Positions 1 through 7,243 of a stretch of DNA of 7,337 nucleotides are shown here, one piece after another. Origin of the DNA: Treponema sp. (GTDB taxonomy: Bacteria > Spirochaetota > Spirochaetia > Treponematales > Treponemataceae); NCBI GenBank assembly GCA_016293645.1, contig JAEDDW010000084.1, positions 1 to 7,337 of the forward strand. Reading direction: 5' to 3'. Below the pieces are notes generated by a model. The model was not told the origin of the DNA and made no database searches. It worked only from the letters and a program-made list of their open reading frames with translations. Position 1 is the first letter of the stretch. Each line of letters starts with the position of its first letter. A program made the translations under genes and the position numbers.

Positions 1-1
1 C

Positions 2-2155
2 CTACAGAATCTCGCGGATAAGATGGATCAGATCATTTTCACGGCTCACAGGCTTCAAAGATTCCTTGATGGCTTCTTTTTCTGCGGCTGCGGCAGCTTC
101 CGTAGCGGCCTTTCCTTCAGAGTCGGCGGCAGGGCGACTGTCAGTTGCGGCATTTCCATCCTTGTCTTTCTTATCGCCGTCCTTGTTTTTCACAAGTATG
201 ATCTCATCACCCACATTGAGGGTGTCATAGAATCCGTTCTTTCTGTACTTGCCCTCTGAGATTTCCTCGTCACAGGCAGTGACCTTGACAGTACCAAGAA
301 GATCCTTTTTATTGTACTTGATGCCGGGACCTTCATCGTTGGTCTCGATTCCACCTTTGCGGATGATGTTGAATTCTGCATCTACGGAAATGCCGTCATT
401 CTTGCCAAGGTCAAGCAAAAGCGTTCCCTGCACATTCTGCAGAACTTTACCGCGGATCGGAAGTATATCGAGAACCCCTGCACGAAACCTCTGCAGCGAT
501 TTTGCCATGCAGTCGTTTCCTGTACGGTATACATGGATCTCGGAAGTCTTTGTTCCGGTTCTTGCGGAATAGATCGTCGCGTCGATTGAATAGGTGCGCT
601 CTGTTTCTTCAGCAGTCATGATCACAAAATAGTCGCGTCCCTGTGTGCGGGCCAGCCGGAATGCTTCACCGTAGCTTGCAACAGGATCCGTCTCAACATC
701 AACAGCTGTCGACGGAACTCCACTGAATGCCGTGCGTGCAGCAAGTGCGCTGATTTCCTCAAGGTCTGCGTGGAAAAGCTGAACAGGTTTCTTTGTGTAG
801 TAGATGCCGATGTTCCATCTTGTCTTGTCCAGATAGAACGGATCAATCTTCCATCTTGCGGAAATATTGTTTCTCATGATGCTTTCATAGTTTTCAATGG
901 CATCATCGTTCTTGATCTGCTCGCGGGATCTTTTCCTTGAAGGAGAATTCTCATCACGCTGAAGAACAGGACCGTTGTCGAGAACCTCCGCATTTTCCTT
1001 GATGAACTTAAGCTGCTGCAGGTAAAGTTCGTAAAGTCCATCACGTTCAAGCATGTCGGCAAAGGACTGTCTGATTGAAGCGTTGAGAGGAGCAACAGAA
1101 AGTGCCCTCTGATATTCATAGCGTTCAGAAATTCCGTCGAAATTACGACCGAATTCAGCAGCTTTCTTTGAATGGTATTCCGCCCATGAATTTCTTCTTG
1201 GATCTTCGACTGTGAGAACCTGACCAACGAGAAGTTCAAGGGCATTGCGCATGACCTCATCCTGAGGATTGATCGTAAGTCCGGTCTGGTATGTATCGAT
1301 GGCATCGTAGTAACGTTCAAGTTTCTGCTGTGACAATCCCTTGAGATACCAGGCACCGACACAATCCCTTTTTCTTCCGATTCTGAAATCACAGATGTCT
1401 ATTACTTCGTCATAACGTTTCTGGGCAAAAAGAATCTGTGCAAGAAGAGAATAGGCCTTGTCCAGGTCTCCGTTGATCTGAACTGCGCTTCTGGCCCTCT
1501 GCTCAGCAACCTTGTAGTCACCGTTTTTTGCTGCGAGATAGGATGCCATGTAATGAACTTCCGCTTCTCCGCTGTAGTATGAGAGAGCCTGCTTCACGTA
1601 CTGCTCGGCCGCCTCATTTTTTCCCATCTCGGAACTTACGAGAGCAAGGGAAAGCAAAGCCTTTCTGTTCTGACTGTCACGCTTGAGTGCGTCAAGATAT
1701 CTTCCCTCGGCAACGCTTATCCTTCCGTCCAGAAGGTCAAGCTCGGCAAGTCCAAAACGGGCATCTATGTTGTTGGGATATTTTTTCAAAACGGCGGTGA
1801 AGACATTTTTTGCCTCATCGATTTTTCCAAGGGAGATCATGGCCATTCCCTTGAGGTTCTGGATGTCACTGAGATTGCGTTCATACTTTGCAGCGTTGTC
1901 CGCATACTGAACGCAAAGGTCATAGCTGCCAAGAGCATAGGAACACAAAGCCATGTTGTACCATGCGTCTCCATACTGAGGATTCATGGAAAGGGCTTCC
2001 TGGTAAAGATCCATGGCATCAAACCACTGCTTATGGGCCTGGAGTTCCTGGCCGTCGGCAAACAACTCAATGGCTGTACGTCCTGTACCGCGTCCCTGAG
2101 CAGACAAAACTGCTGCAAGAGTTCCGGCTATGACAAGAGATGTTATTTTTTTCAT
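2..2155 (-). CDS. Exported TPR-repeat protein with C-terminal beta-rich domain
   Basis: This 717-residue protein has a cleavable-looking signal peptide at 1 to about 20 (MKK, hydrophobic core ITSLVIAGTLAAVLSA, cleavage probably after LSA). About eight tetratricopeptide repeats follow between 28 and 310, e.g. WFDAMDLYQEALSMNPQYGDAWYNMA and RYYDAIDTYQTGLTINPQDE. A divergent TPR-like pair lies near 330-390. A separate domain at about 425-655 contains a mixed alpha/beta part and then a predicted small beta barrel (GKVLQNVQGTLLLDLGKNDGISVDAEFNIIRKG), somewhat like FlgT/CsgG-type periplasmic modules; this is a resemblance only. The tail, about 655-705, is Lys/Asp/Ala-rich. The protein is probably periplasmic and acts as a scaffold; no partner can be named. 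The ATG at 2155 is chosen because it begins the signal peptide and has AGAGGG at 2164-2169. The open frame upstream to a TTG at 2197 adds 14 polar residues that would mask the signal. The stop codon is at 2-4. Confidence 0.88.
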   Translation of the reverse strand: MKKITSLVIAGTLAAVLSAQGRGTGRTAIELFADGQELQAHKQWFDAMDLYQEALSMNPQYGDAWYNMALCSYALGSYDLCVQYADNAAKYERNLSDIQNLKGMAMISLGKIDEAKNVFTAVLKKYPNNIDARFGLAELDLLDGRISVAEGRYLDALKRDSQNRKALLSLALVSSEMGKNEAAEQYVKQALSYYSGEAEVHYMASYLAAKNGDYKVAEQRARSAVQINGDLDKAYSLLAQILFAQKRYDEVIDICDFRIGRKRDCVGAWYLKGLSQQKLERYYDAIDTYQTGLTINPQDEVMRNALELLVGQVLTVEDPRRNSWAEYHSKKAAEFGRNFDGISERYEYQRALSVAPLNASIRQSFADMLERDGLYELYLQQLKFIKENAEVLDNGPVLQRDENSPSRKRSREQIKNDDAIENYESIMRNNISARWKIDPFYLDKTRWNIGIYYTKKPVQLFHADLEEISALAARTAFSGVPSTAVDVETDPVASYGEAFRLARTQGRDYFVIMTAEETERTYSIDATIYSARTGTKTSEIHVYRTGNDCMAKSLQRFRAGVLDILPIRGKVLQNVQGTLLLDLGKNDGISVDAEFNIIRKGGIETNDEGPGIKYNKKDLLGTVKVTACDEEISEGKYRKNGFYDTLNVGDEIILVKNKDGDKKDKDGNAATDSRPAADSEGKAATEAAAAAEKEAIKESLKPVSRENDLIHLIREIL

Positions 2156-2197
2156 TTTCCCCACCCTCTGATTCAATGCGCAATCCGCGGTAAGCAA

Positions 2198-2980
2198 CTA
2201 CGAATTGTTTTTATAAATCACTTTAATCGTATTGACTTTATGGCCTTCCATTTCCTGGACTATGAAATCATAGTTGTTCCATGAAATCTTTTCAAACTTG
2301 ACCGGAATCTTTCCAAAGAGATCAAAGACAAATCCGCCAAGAGTATCAAATTCTTCCGTCGGAAAGCTTGAGGAAATCTCCTCGTTAAGGCTGTCCAGGT
2401 CAACGCGTGCATCACAGATCCATACGTTGTCGGCAAGGGCAATTATGTCTTCCCTTTCGTGATCGAATTCATCCTGAATGTCACCGACGATTTCTTCTAT
2501 TATATCTTCCATGCAGACAATGCCGCTTATTCCACCGTACTCATCGATGGCAACCGCAATGTGAACATGTCGCCTTTTGAATTCGCGCAGAAGGCTGTCG
2601 ATGTGCTTGCTTTCCGGAACAAAATATGGCTTGCGGATTATTTTCTCAAGGTCGACGGCCTGTTTGGAAGCCAGGATCTTTATAAGATCCTTTACGTAAA
2701 GAATGCCGACTACATTATCAATGCTTCCTTCATAGACAGGAATGCGTGAATGACCGCTTTCAGAAATTTTCTGCAGCAGTTCCTCTTCCACAGTCTCAAG
2801 CGGAATGAAATCTACGTCGATGCGTGGAACCATTACTTCCTTTACGGTTGTCGCAGAAAGTTCCTCAACACCCTGAATCATGTCATTTTTTTCTTCAGCA
2901 AGTATCTCCTGTTGGACTTCTTCCTGAGTCTGGTTTTCTTTTTTTGTCTTTTTGTTTTTTCCAAATTTAAATAAGCTCAT
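2198..2980 (-). CDS. corC: CorC/TlyC-type CBS-domain protein
   Basis: The 260-residue protein has tandem CBS domains followed by a CorC_HlyC (transporter-associated) domain, and lacks the DUF21 membrane domain of CorB/CNNM proteins. Residues 1-35 are Lys/Glu/Gln-rich. CBS1 runs from about VMVPR at 49-53 through IPVYEGSIDNVVGILYVKDL near 80-99. CBS2 ends in AIDEYGGISGIVCMEDIIEE near 144-163. The C-terminal domain carries FDTLGGFVFDLFGKIP at about 211-226. E. coli CorC (YbeX, 292 residues) is linked to Mg/Co efflux and to ribosome phenotypes. Spirochaete homologues are often called TlyC haemolysin, a label with weak support. No signal peptide or membrane helix is seen, so it is probably cytoplasmic. 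The open frame extends 3 codons further to a TTG at 2989, but the ATG at 2980 is chosen as the better start; its ribosome binding site is weak (GAG), which with the ybeY overlap suggests coupled translation. Confidence 0.93.
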   Translation of the reverse strand: MSLFKFGKNKKTKKENQTQEEVQQEILAEEKNDMIQGVEELSATTVKEVMVPRIDVDFIPLETVEEELLQKISESGHSRIPVYEGSIDNVVGILYVKDLIKILASKQAVDLEKIIRKPYFVPESKHIDSLLREFKRRHVHIAVAIDEYGGISGIVCMEDIIEEIVGDIQDEFDHEREDIIALADNVWICDARVDLDSLNEEISSSFPTEEFDTLGGFVFDLFGKIPVKFEKISWNNYDFIVQEMEGHKVNTIKVIYKNNS

Positions 2981-3443
2981 AGGTCTCAAATTTTTCCATT
3001 AATTTTTTCTGCAGAACAAGCATCTCGCACTTTGGCTCTACACCTTTATCAACATGCTCTTCTCCATGGTCATATCCATTGAGATGCAGGATGCCGTGTA
3101 TTATCAGTCTTTTCAATTCTTCGTTCTGCGATACTTCAAAGTATTCAGCATTTTTTGGCAGGGTGTCAACACTGATGGCAATGTCGCCGGCCTGGAACCA
3201 GATCTTGCCTTCCTCATCGGTATATTCCTCGCCATTTTCAAAACTCAGGACATCAGTCGGAGCATCGATGTTCCTGTAGTTTGCGTTCAATTCCTTTATC
3301 ATGGGGTCGCCGCAAAAGAGGATCGATATCTCTTCTCCGTCATAACCGGCCGCCTCAAGAACATTTGCGGCAAAGTCTTCAATTCTGGAAAGCCATGCAG
3401 GTTCCTGAAGTCCTTCCTCGCAGCTTACAAAAATCTGGTTCAT
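2967..3443 (-). CDS. ybeY: YbeY, endoribonuclease / 16S rRNA maturation factor
   Basis: The 158-residue product is YbeY (UPF0054), a cytoplasmic zinc-dependent endoribonuclease required for correct 16S rRNA 3'-end maturation and 70S ribosome quality control; E. coli YbeY has 155 residues. The hallmark HGILHLNGYDH is at 116-126, with the three metal-binding histidines H116, H120 and H126. The conserved NANYRNIDAPTDVLSF stretch at 53-68 carries the conserved arginine (R57). Its ATG overlaps the stop of the HD gene in an ATGA arrangement, and AGGGG at 3452-3456 provides a ribosome binding site 8 nt upstream. The 3' end overlaps the start of the corC gene. Context with rsgA and phoH supports a small-subunit biogenesis operon. 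Confidence 0.97.
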   Translation of the reverse strand: MNQIFVSCEEGLQEPAWLSRIEDFAANVLEAAGYDGEEISILFCGDPMIKELNANYRNIDAPTDVLSFENGEEYTDEEGKIWFQAGDIAISVDTLPKNAEYFEVSQNEELKRLIIHGILHLNGYDHGEEHVDKGVEPKCEMLVLQKKLMEKFETYELI

Positions 3444-5302
3444 TCGGCTTTCCCCTTTTTTTCAGCTGCGGACCTGGCAACCTTTTCTGCCTTTTCCTTG
3501 AGTGATTTTTTTTCAGAAGTTTTTGTCACATTCTTCTTTGCTTCAGCCTTGTCTTCCTGAGATGAAGATGCTGCGTTCTGCTGAACCTGTTCCTGTGGAT
3601 GATCTTCACCTGCGGCTGCCGTGCTTTCAACTGCTGCTGTCTGCTGCTGTCCATCAGGATCCTTCTGGTCAGGGTACTTGGTACGGCTGTGATAGTAGCC
3701 TGCAAGAATCTGAACGAAGGCCGCCTTTATTTTGGTTATGTCGCTGAAAGAAAGATTGCAGTTCTCAAGCTGCTTCTGTTCGATTTTTGAATTCACGAGA
3801 GTCGTTATGAATTTTTCAAGCCGTGGAACCGATGGCTTTTCAAGAGTACGGCAGGCAGCCTCTACAGTGTCGGCGAGCATGACGACAGCGCTTTCCTTTG
3901 TGGAAGGAGGATTTCCAGTGTATGAAAAATCTTCCGGAGAAACATCAGGATTTATTTTCTGGGCTTCGTTGTAGAAATATGCGATGATCTGGTTTCCATG
4001 ATGCTCGGAGATGATGTCCACGATGGAACTTGGAAGCCTTAGTGAATGGGCCTTTTCAATTCCACGCTTCACATGGGTCCTGATGACGCTAGCGGAAAGC
4101 GACGGATTGATTTCCTTGTGGATGTTTTCACCGCCGCCCTGGTTTTCAACAAAGTATTCCGGATTGTCCATCTTTCCGATGTCGTGGTAGTAGGCACCGA
4201 CGCGGGCAAGAAGAGGATTTGCTCCGACCTCGTTGCATGCAGCCTCGGCAAGAGAAGCCACCATGAGGGAATGGTTGTATGTTCCGCTTGCAGTGACAAG
4301 CATTTTCTTCATGAAAGGATTGTTCAGATCGCTGAGGTCCATAAGGCGGAACACAGAAGACGTGTTGAGAACAAGTTCAAGAGGCGTAAGAAGTCCAAGA
4401 CAGAGAATGCCTGAGAAAAAGCCGTTGAGGATGACTCCTACAAGTGCTCCGACTCCGTTTGTAATCGGGTCATTGAAAACAATCTTGAAGATGACGAGAA
4501 GAACAGCGTTAAGAACAGCCTGAAGCACAGAAACAAAAACCATGTCGGTTCTGCGGTCGATTTTGCGCACAAGGCGTGAAGATGCAAACGAAGATGAAAG
4601 CACAAAAAGGAAAGGAACGATCTGGTATGAGGTTGCGTTGAGGACAGCCAGGGAAATCATGAGTGAAAAGAAAACCGCATTGAGCTGACCAAAGAGAATC
4701 GAAATAAGGAAAATGAACAAAGGCCCCGGAATGATGGCGCACAAGGCAAAGGGCGATGAGAAATACGGCAGCTTGGAACCAAAGATGACGGTTGCGAAAA
4801 CAATCAGGTAGAAAACGCACTCGGTGACAAGTTCCTTGAATTCAATCATGTTGTTCTTGAAATAGATCTTCGAGAAAAGAAAGAAGAAAAGAGCGCACAT
4901 GAGAATGTGGTAGATTATGGAATTCGCAAAGGCGCGGTAGTCGATGTACACAGGGGATTCGGACATTTTCTTAAGCTTTGCGTAGCCGTCTTCAGTAATA
5001 GGGAATCCCTTTCTGATCACCTTTTCCCCTTTTTCAATCGGAATCGGATTGTCATAGTCGGCTGGAAGCGTCTTTATGGCCTTGATGGTCACGTCTGCAA
5101 TCTGGCCTACCTCGTAGTCATTGATGTTGAACGAGGCGATCGTATTTGTAGTTGAAATCTTAAAGAAACAAAGTGTGACGGTTATAAGGAGAGTGATAAA
5201 AATCAGCACCAGGATTGGATAATCCCTCTTGAGGTAAGATCCAAAGGAATCCGTCAGAATCTCTGAAACGGATTTTTTTTCATCATTTTTCTTCATTTTC
5301 AT
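3440..5302 (-). CDS. 7TM-HD membrane phosphohydrolase, PgpH/YqfF-like
   Basis: This is a polytopic membrane protein of 620 residues (618 if the ATG at 5296 is used) with a cytoplasmic HD domain. Order: TM1 at about 29-47, an outside segment at about 48-125, a hydrophobic 7TM block at about 127-312, the HD domain at about 335-545, then a low-complexity tail. The HD site looks complete: H344 (YNHS), HDIGK at 373-377, H410, EHHG at 433-436 and D478. Characterised relatives (Listeria PgpH) hydrolyse c-di-AMP to pApA, so a cyclic-dinucleotide phosphodiesterase is likely, but substrate is inferred. The outside segment keeps only the two ends of the 7TMR-HDED sensor domain (EVGQIADVTIKA; EKGEKVIRKGF). 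Bacillus YqfF is about 90 residues longer. The reading frame stays open to 5410, deep inside phoH, but that extension (residues with no membrane or family character) is rejected. The gene overlaps phoH and shares ATGA with ybeY. Confidence 0.92.
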   Translation of the reverse strand: MKMKKNDEKKSVSEILTDSFGSYLKRDYPILVLIFITLLITVTLCFFKISTTNTIASFNINDYEVGQIADVTIKAIKTLPADYDNPIPIEKGEKVIRKGFPITEDGYAKLKKMSESPVYIDYRAFANSIIYHILMCALFFFLFSKIYFKNNMIEFKELVTECVFYLIVFATVIFGSKLPYFSSPFALCAIIPGPLFIFLISILFGQLNAVFFSLMISLAVLNATSYQIVPFLFVLSSSFASSRLVRKIDRRTDMVFVSVLQAVLNAVLLVIFKIVFNDPITNGVGALVGVILNGFFSGILCLGLLTPLELVLNTSSVFRLMDLSDLNNPFMKKMLVTASGTYNHSLMVASLAEAACNEVGANPLLARVGAYYHDIGKMDNPEYFVENQGGGENIHKEINPSLSASVIRTHVKRGIEKAHSLRLPSSIVDIISEHHGNQIIAYFYNEAQKINPDVSPEDFSYTGNPPSTKESAVVMLADTVEAACRTLEKPSVPRLEKFITTLVNSKIEQKQLENCNLSFSDITKIKAAFVQILAGYYHSRTKYPDQKDPDGQQQTAAVESTAAAGEDHPQEQVQQNAASSSQEDKAEAKKNVTKTSEKKSLKEKAEKVARSAAEKKGKAE

Positions 5303-6233
5303 ACGCCCGGATAATTTTCTTGACAAGCTCGTTTCTGACAACATCACCGGAATCAAGGCGCGCGATGGAAATACCATCCACATCCTTGAGAATTTCCAGT
5401 GCATGGACAAGGCCGGAGGTCATCTTCTTTGGAAGGTCAACCTGAGTCGGATCCCCGGTGATGAACACCTTGGAATTCTCACCCATGCGGGTCAAAAACA
5501 TTTTCATCTGTTCTATTGAAGTATTCTGGGCCTCATCAAGGATTACGGCACAGTCATTCAATGTGCGGCCCCTCATGTAAGCAAGAGGAGCCACCTCAAT
5601 TATACCATTATCTGTAAGTCTTTTAACAGTCTCTTTAGGCAAAACCGCACCCATAGCATCGTATAGTGGTCTGATGTATGGGTTTATTTTTTCATTAAGG
5701 TCACCCGGAAGAAATCCAAGGCTTTCACCGGCTTCTACCACAGGTCTTGTAAGAACAATGGAATTTACCTTGTGGCTCAAAAGAAGTTTCAACGCCTCTG
5801 CCACAGCAAGGAATGTTTTTCCACTGCCGGCAGGACCACAGGCAAAAACCATGTCCGTAGTACGCATCTTGTGGACGAGGAGAGCCTGCCCCTTTGTACG
5901 CGGGTAGACTTTCTTGGTTCCGCCTGGAATCTGAATCGAATATCTTGTAAGGAACTGATGGTCGCCGGTATCCCCGTTGTTCAGCACGGACTGGATAAGC
6001 TCGCCGTCGGTCACGGCTATTGTTCCGTCTGAAAATTCATCCAGGATCCTGTTGATTATGAAATTGAACTGCTGCTGCAAAGCCGGATCATCAGTCTCCA
6101 CCGAAAGTTCATTTCCCTGGGCAAATATGCTGAGTCCGAGGAATTCTTCGATAAGCCTAAGGTTGCAGTCATTGGTTCCGCACAGACGGGAAAGAACATC
6201 ACTGTCAGGAACGATTATTGTATACGCCGGCAT
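5283..6233 (-). CDS. phoH: PhoH-family ATPase (PhoL/YbeZ type)
   Basis: The 316-residue product is a cytoplasmic P-loop ATPase of the PhoH family, near the 319 residues of the Bacillus protein. Residues 1 to about 90 form the small N-terminal KH-like region. The ATPase core has Walker A GPAGSGKT at 133-140, the family motif TRPVVEAGESLGFLPGD at 162-178, Walker B ILDEAQN at 231-237 and the sensor-like ITGDPTQVDLP at 258-268. All expected active-site residues are present. In E. coli and many other bacteria this gene sits beside ybeY, and the two products act together in rRNA processing and ribosome quality control; helicase-like RNA remodelling is the usual proposal. Here ybeY is two genes downstream. 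A good Shine-Dalgarno GAGGA lies at 6241-6245, inside the last codons of rsgA and 7 nt before the ATG, so the two genes are probably translationally coupled. The exact molecular role is known only from relatives. Confidence 0.96.
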   Translation of the reverse strand: MPAYTIIVPDSDVLSRLCGTNDCNLRLIEEFLGLSIFAQGNELSVETDDPALQQQFNFIINRILDEFSDGTIAVTDGELIQSVLNNGDTGDHQFLTRYSIQIPGGTKKVYPRTKGQALLVHKMRTTDMVFACGPAGSGKTFLAVAEALKLLLSHKVNSIVLTRPVVEAGESLGFLPGDLNEKINPYIRPLYDAMGAVLPKETVKRLTDNGIIEVAPLAYMRGRTLNDCAVILDEAQNTSIEQMKMFLTRMGENSKVFITGDPTQVDLPKKMTSGLVHALEILKDVDGISIARLDSGDVVRNELVKKIIRAYENEEK

Positions 6234-6236
6234 GAA

Positions 6237-7199
6237 CTAGTCCTCAAAGCTGCCGGTCTTGAGCTCTTCCGCAACACGCTGCCAGCTTTCGTAGCGCTCA
6301 CGTGCGATCTTTCCCTCTTCAACTGCCTGGCATACGGCACAGTTTTTCTCACCGTTGTGGCTGCAGCTCATTCCAAAACCGCATTTTCCAACATAGGGAA
6401 CAAAATCCCTGTAATAGAGGGCAAGATTTTCGGACGTGATGTCATGCAGAAGAAAACGGCGCACACCCGGAGTATCGATAATATCCGCAGTCGCATCCTT
6501 AAGGCCTCCCATCAGGGCTTCGTTAAGCTGAAGATGGATGAGGGTTCCCTTGGTTGTTGTATGACAGCCTTTGCCATATTTTTTCGAAAGGCTTCCTGTC
6601 TTGAGCACCACGCTGTTGTCAAGGACGTTTATAATGGAACTTTTCCCAACACCGCTTTGTCCAACAAAAGCACATAGCTTGTTTTCCATGAGATGGGCAA
6701 GTTCCTCAATGCCTTCACCTGTACGGGCACTGGACCTTATGACCTTGTAGCCGACCTTCTCCCATACATCAAGCTGGTTCTGGAATTCATCGGAACTACC
6801 TGCAGCAAGATCGTATTTATTGCATACGATTACGGGAGTTATGTTTTCGTACTCTGCCTGGGCAAGGGCACGGTCTATGAATCTTGGGCGGAATGGAGGT
6901 TCGTCTGGAGTCGTGACGATGAGCAGATAGTCAAGATTTGCGGCAAGAAGCTGGGGCTCGCGTTTTTTGATGTTCCATCTGACAAATTCATTCCTGCGAG
7001 GAACAATGTAAAGAATCTGTCCCTTTTCTTCCTCAAGGGTTTCATCATCAAGGCTTACAATATCGCCAGGAGCAAGCGGATTGTAATAACCCGTTGCATC
7101 CTTAAGGATTTTGCCCTTGATGGTACAGTCGCGTAATATGCCATCATCGCACTCGACTTCAAATACATTTTTACTTCCACTTAATATAAGTCCGTTCAT
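6237..7199 (-). CDS. rsgA: RsgA, circularly permuted ribosome small-subunit GTPase
   Basis: This 320-residue protein is RsgA (YjeQ/YloQ family), a cytoplasmic GTPase that binds the 30S subunit late in assembly, checks the decoding centre and helps release assembly factors. An N-terminal OB-fold spans about residues 1-75. The GTPase motifs come in permuted order: G4 NKYD at 127-130, G5 SSART at 156-160, G1 GQSGVGKSS at 180-188, G2 TTT at 214-216 and G3 DTPG at 242-245. A C-terminal zinc knuckle uses C273, C279, H281 and C287. The gap between its first two cysteines is five residues, against four in E. coli and Bacillus proteins. Length matches the family (about 300-350). The ATG at 7199 is the only plausible start, because no start codon lies between it and the upstream in-frame TGA. 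It is the first gene of the apparent operon, and its stop lies 3 nt before the phoH start. Confidence 0.97.
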   Translation of the reverse strand: MNGLILSGSKNVFEVECDDGILRDCTIKGKILKDATGYYNPLAPGDIVSLDDETLEEEKGQILYIVPRRNEFVRWNIKKREPQLLAANLDYLLIVTTPDEPPFRPRFIDRALAQAEYENITPVIVCNKYDLAAGSSDEFQNQLDVWEKVGYKVIRSSARTGEGIEELAHLMENKLCAFVGQSGVGKSSIINVLDNSVVLKTGSLSKKYGKGCHTTTKGTLIHLQLNEALMGGLKDATADIIDTPGVRRFLLHDITSENLALYYRDFVPYVGKCGFGMSCSHNGEKNCAVCQAVEEGKIARERYESWQRVAEELKTGSFED

Positions 7200-7205
7200 C
7201 TCCTT
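7200..7205 (-). promoter_or_regulatory. Shine-Dalgarno AAGGAG abutting the rsgA start codon
   Basis: AAGGAG directly precedes ATG with no spacer, whereas 5-9 nt is usual. Its match to the 16S tail is good, but the position is odd. No alternative in-frame start a normal distance downstream is visible (the next codons are AAC, GGA, CTT, ATA, TTA), and the family N-terminus (N-G-L-x-L-x-G) fits this ATG. Initiation may therefore be leaderless-like, or the match may be fortuitous. Confidence 0.45.
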
Positions 7206-7214
7206 ATATTCTAT

Positions 7215-7243
7215 ATTATAGTTGAAAAAAAATCAAAAAATAA
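7215..7243 (-). promoter_or_regulatory. Putative sigma-70 promoter of the rsgA operon
   Basis: On the minus strand a perfect TATAAT lies at 7220-7215. Seventeen bases upstream is only a weak -35 (TTATTT at 7243-7238), in a T-rich tract of 6 and 8 consecutive T that could act like an UP element. The -10 box is 15 nt from the rsgA ATG, which puts the start of transcription at about 7207-7209 and gives a leader of roughly 8-10 nt. No other good promoter is seen between the genes, so this one may drive all six. Confidence 0.6.

Noticed and set aside
874..1392. 172-residue open frame on the minus strand in another frame
   Set aside because: It lies wholly inside the TPR-protein gene, has no repeat or domain pattern, and is a frame shadow.
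2156..2197. Possible terminator or promoter in the 42-nt gap between corC and the TPR gene
   Set aside because: Only a 6-bp CCGCGG palindrome is present, with no T-tract and no convincing -10/-35 pair; the gap contains the ribosome binding site of the TPR gene and little else.
2198..2980. Haemolysin (toxin) assignment for the TlyC-like protein
   Set aside because: The sequence has no signal peptide, membrane span or pore-forming feature; the CBS plus CorC_HlyC architecture and the ybeY context fit the CorC/YbeX type better.
3054..3560. 168-residue open frame on the plus strand
   Set aside because: It lies antisense to ybeY and the end of the HD gene, both with clear family motifs; its product shows no recognisable domain and its length is explained by the codon bias of the opposite strand.
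5303..5410. 36-residue N-terminal extension of the HD protein
   Set aside because: It would overlap phoH by more than 120 nt and encodes residues without membrane or family character; the ATG codons at 5302 and 5296 give the expected basic N-terminus ahead of TM1.
6693..7136. 147-residue open frame on the plus strand
   Set aside because: It is antisense to the RsgA GTPase and OB-fold region, with no ribosome binding site or family resemblance that I can see.
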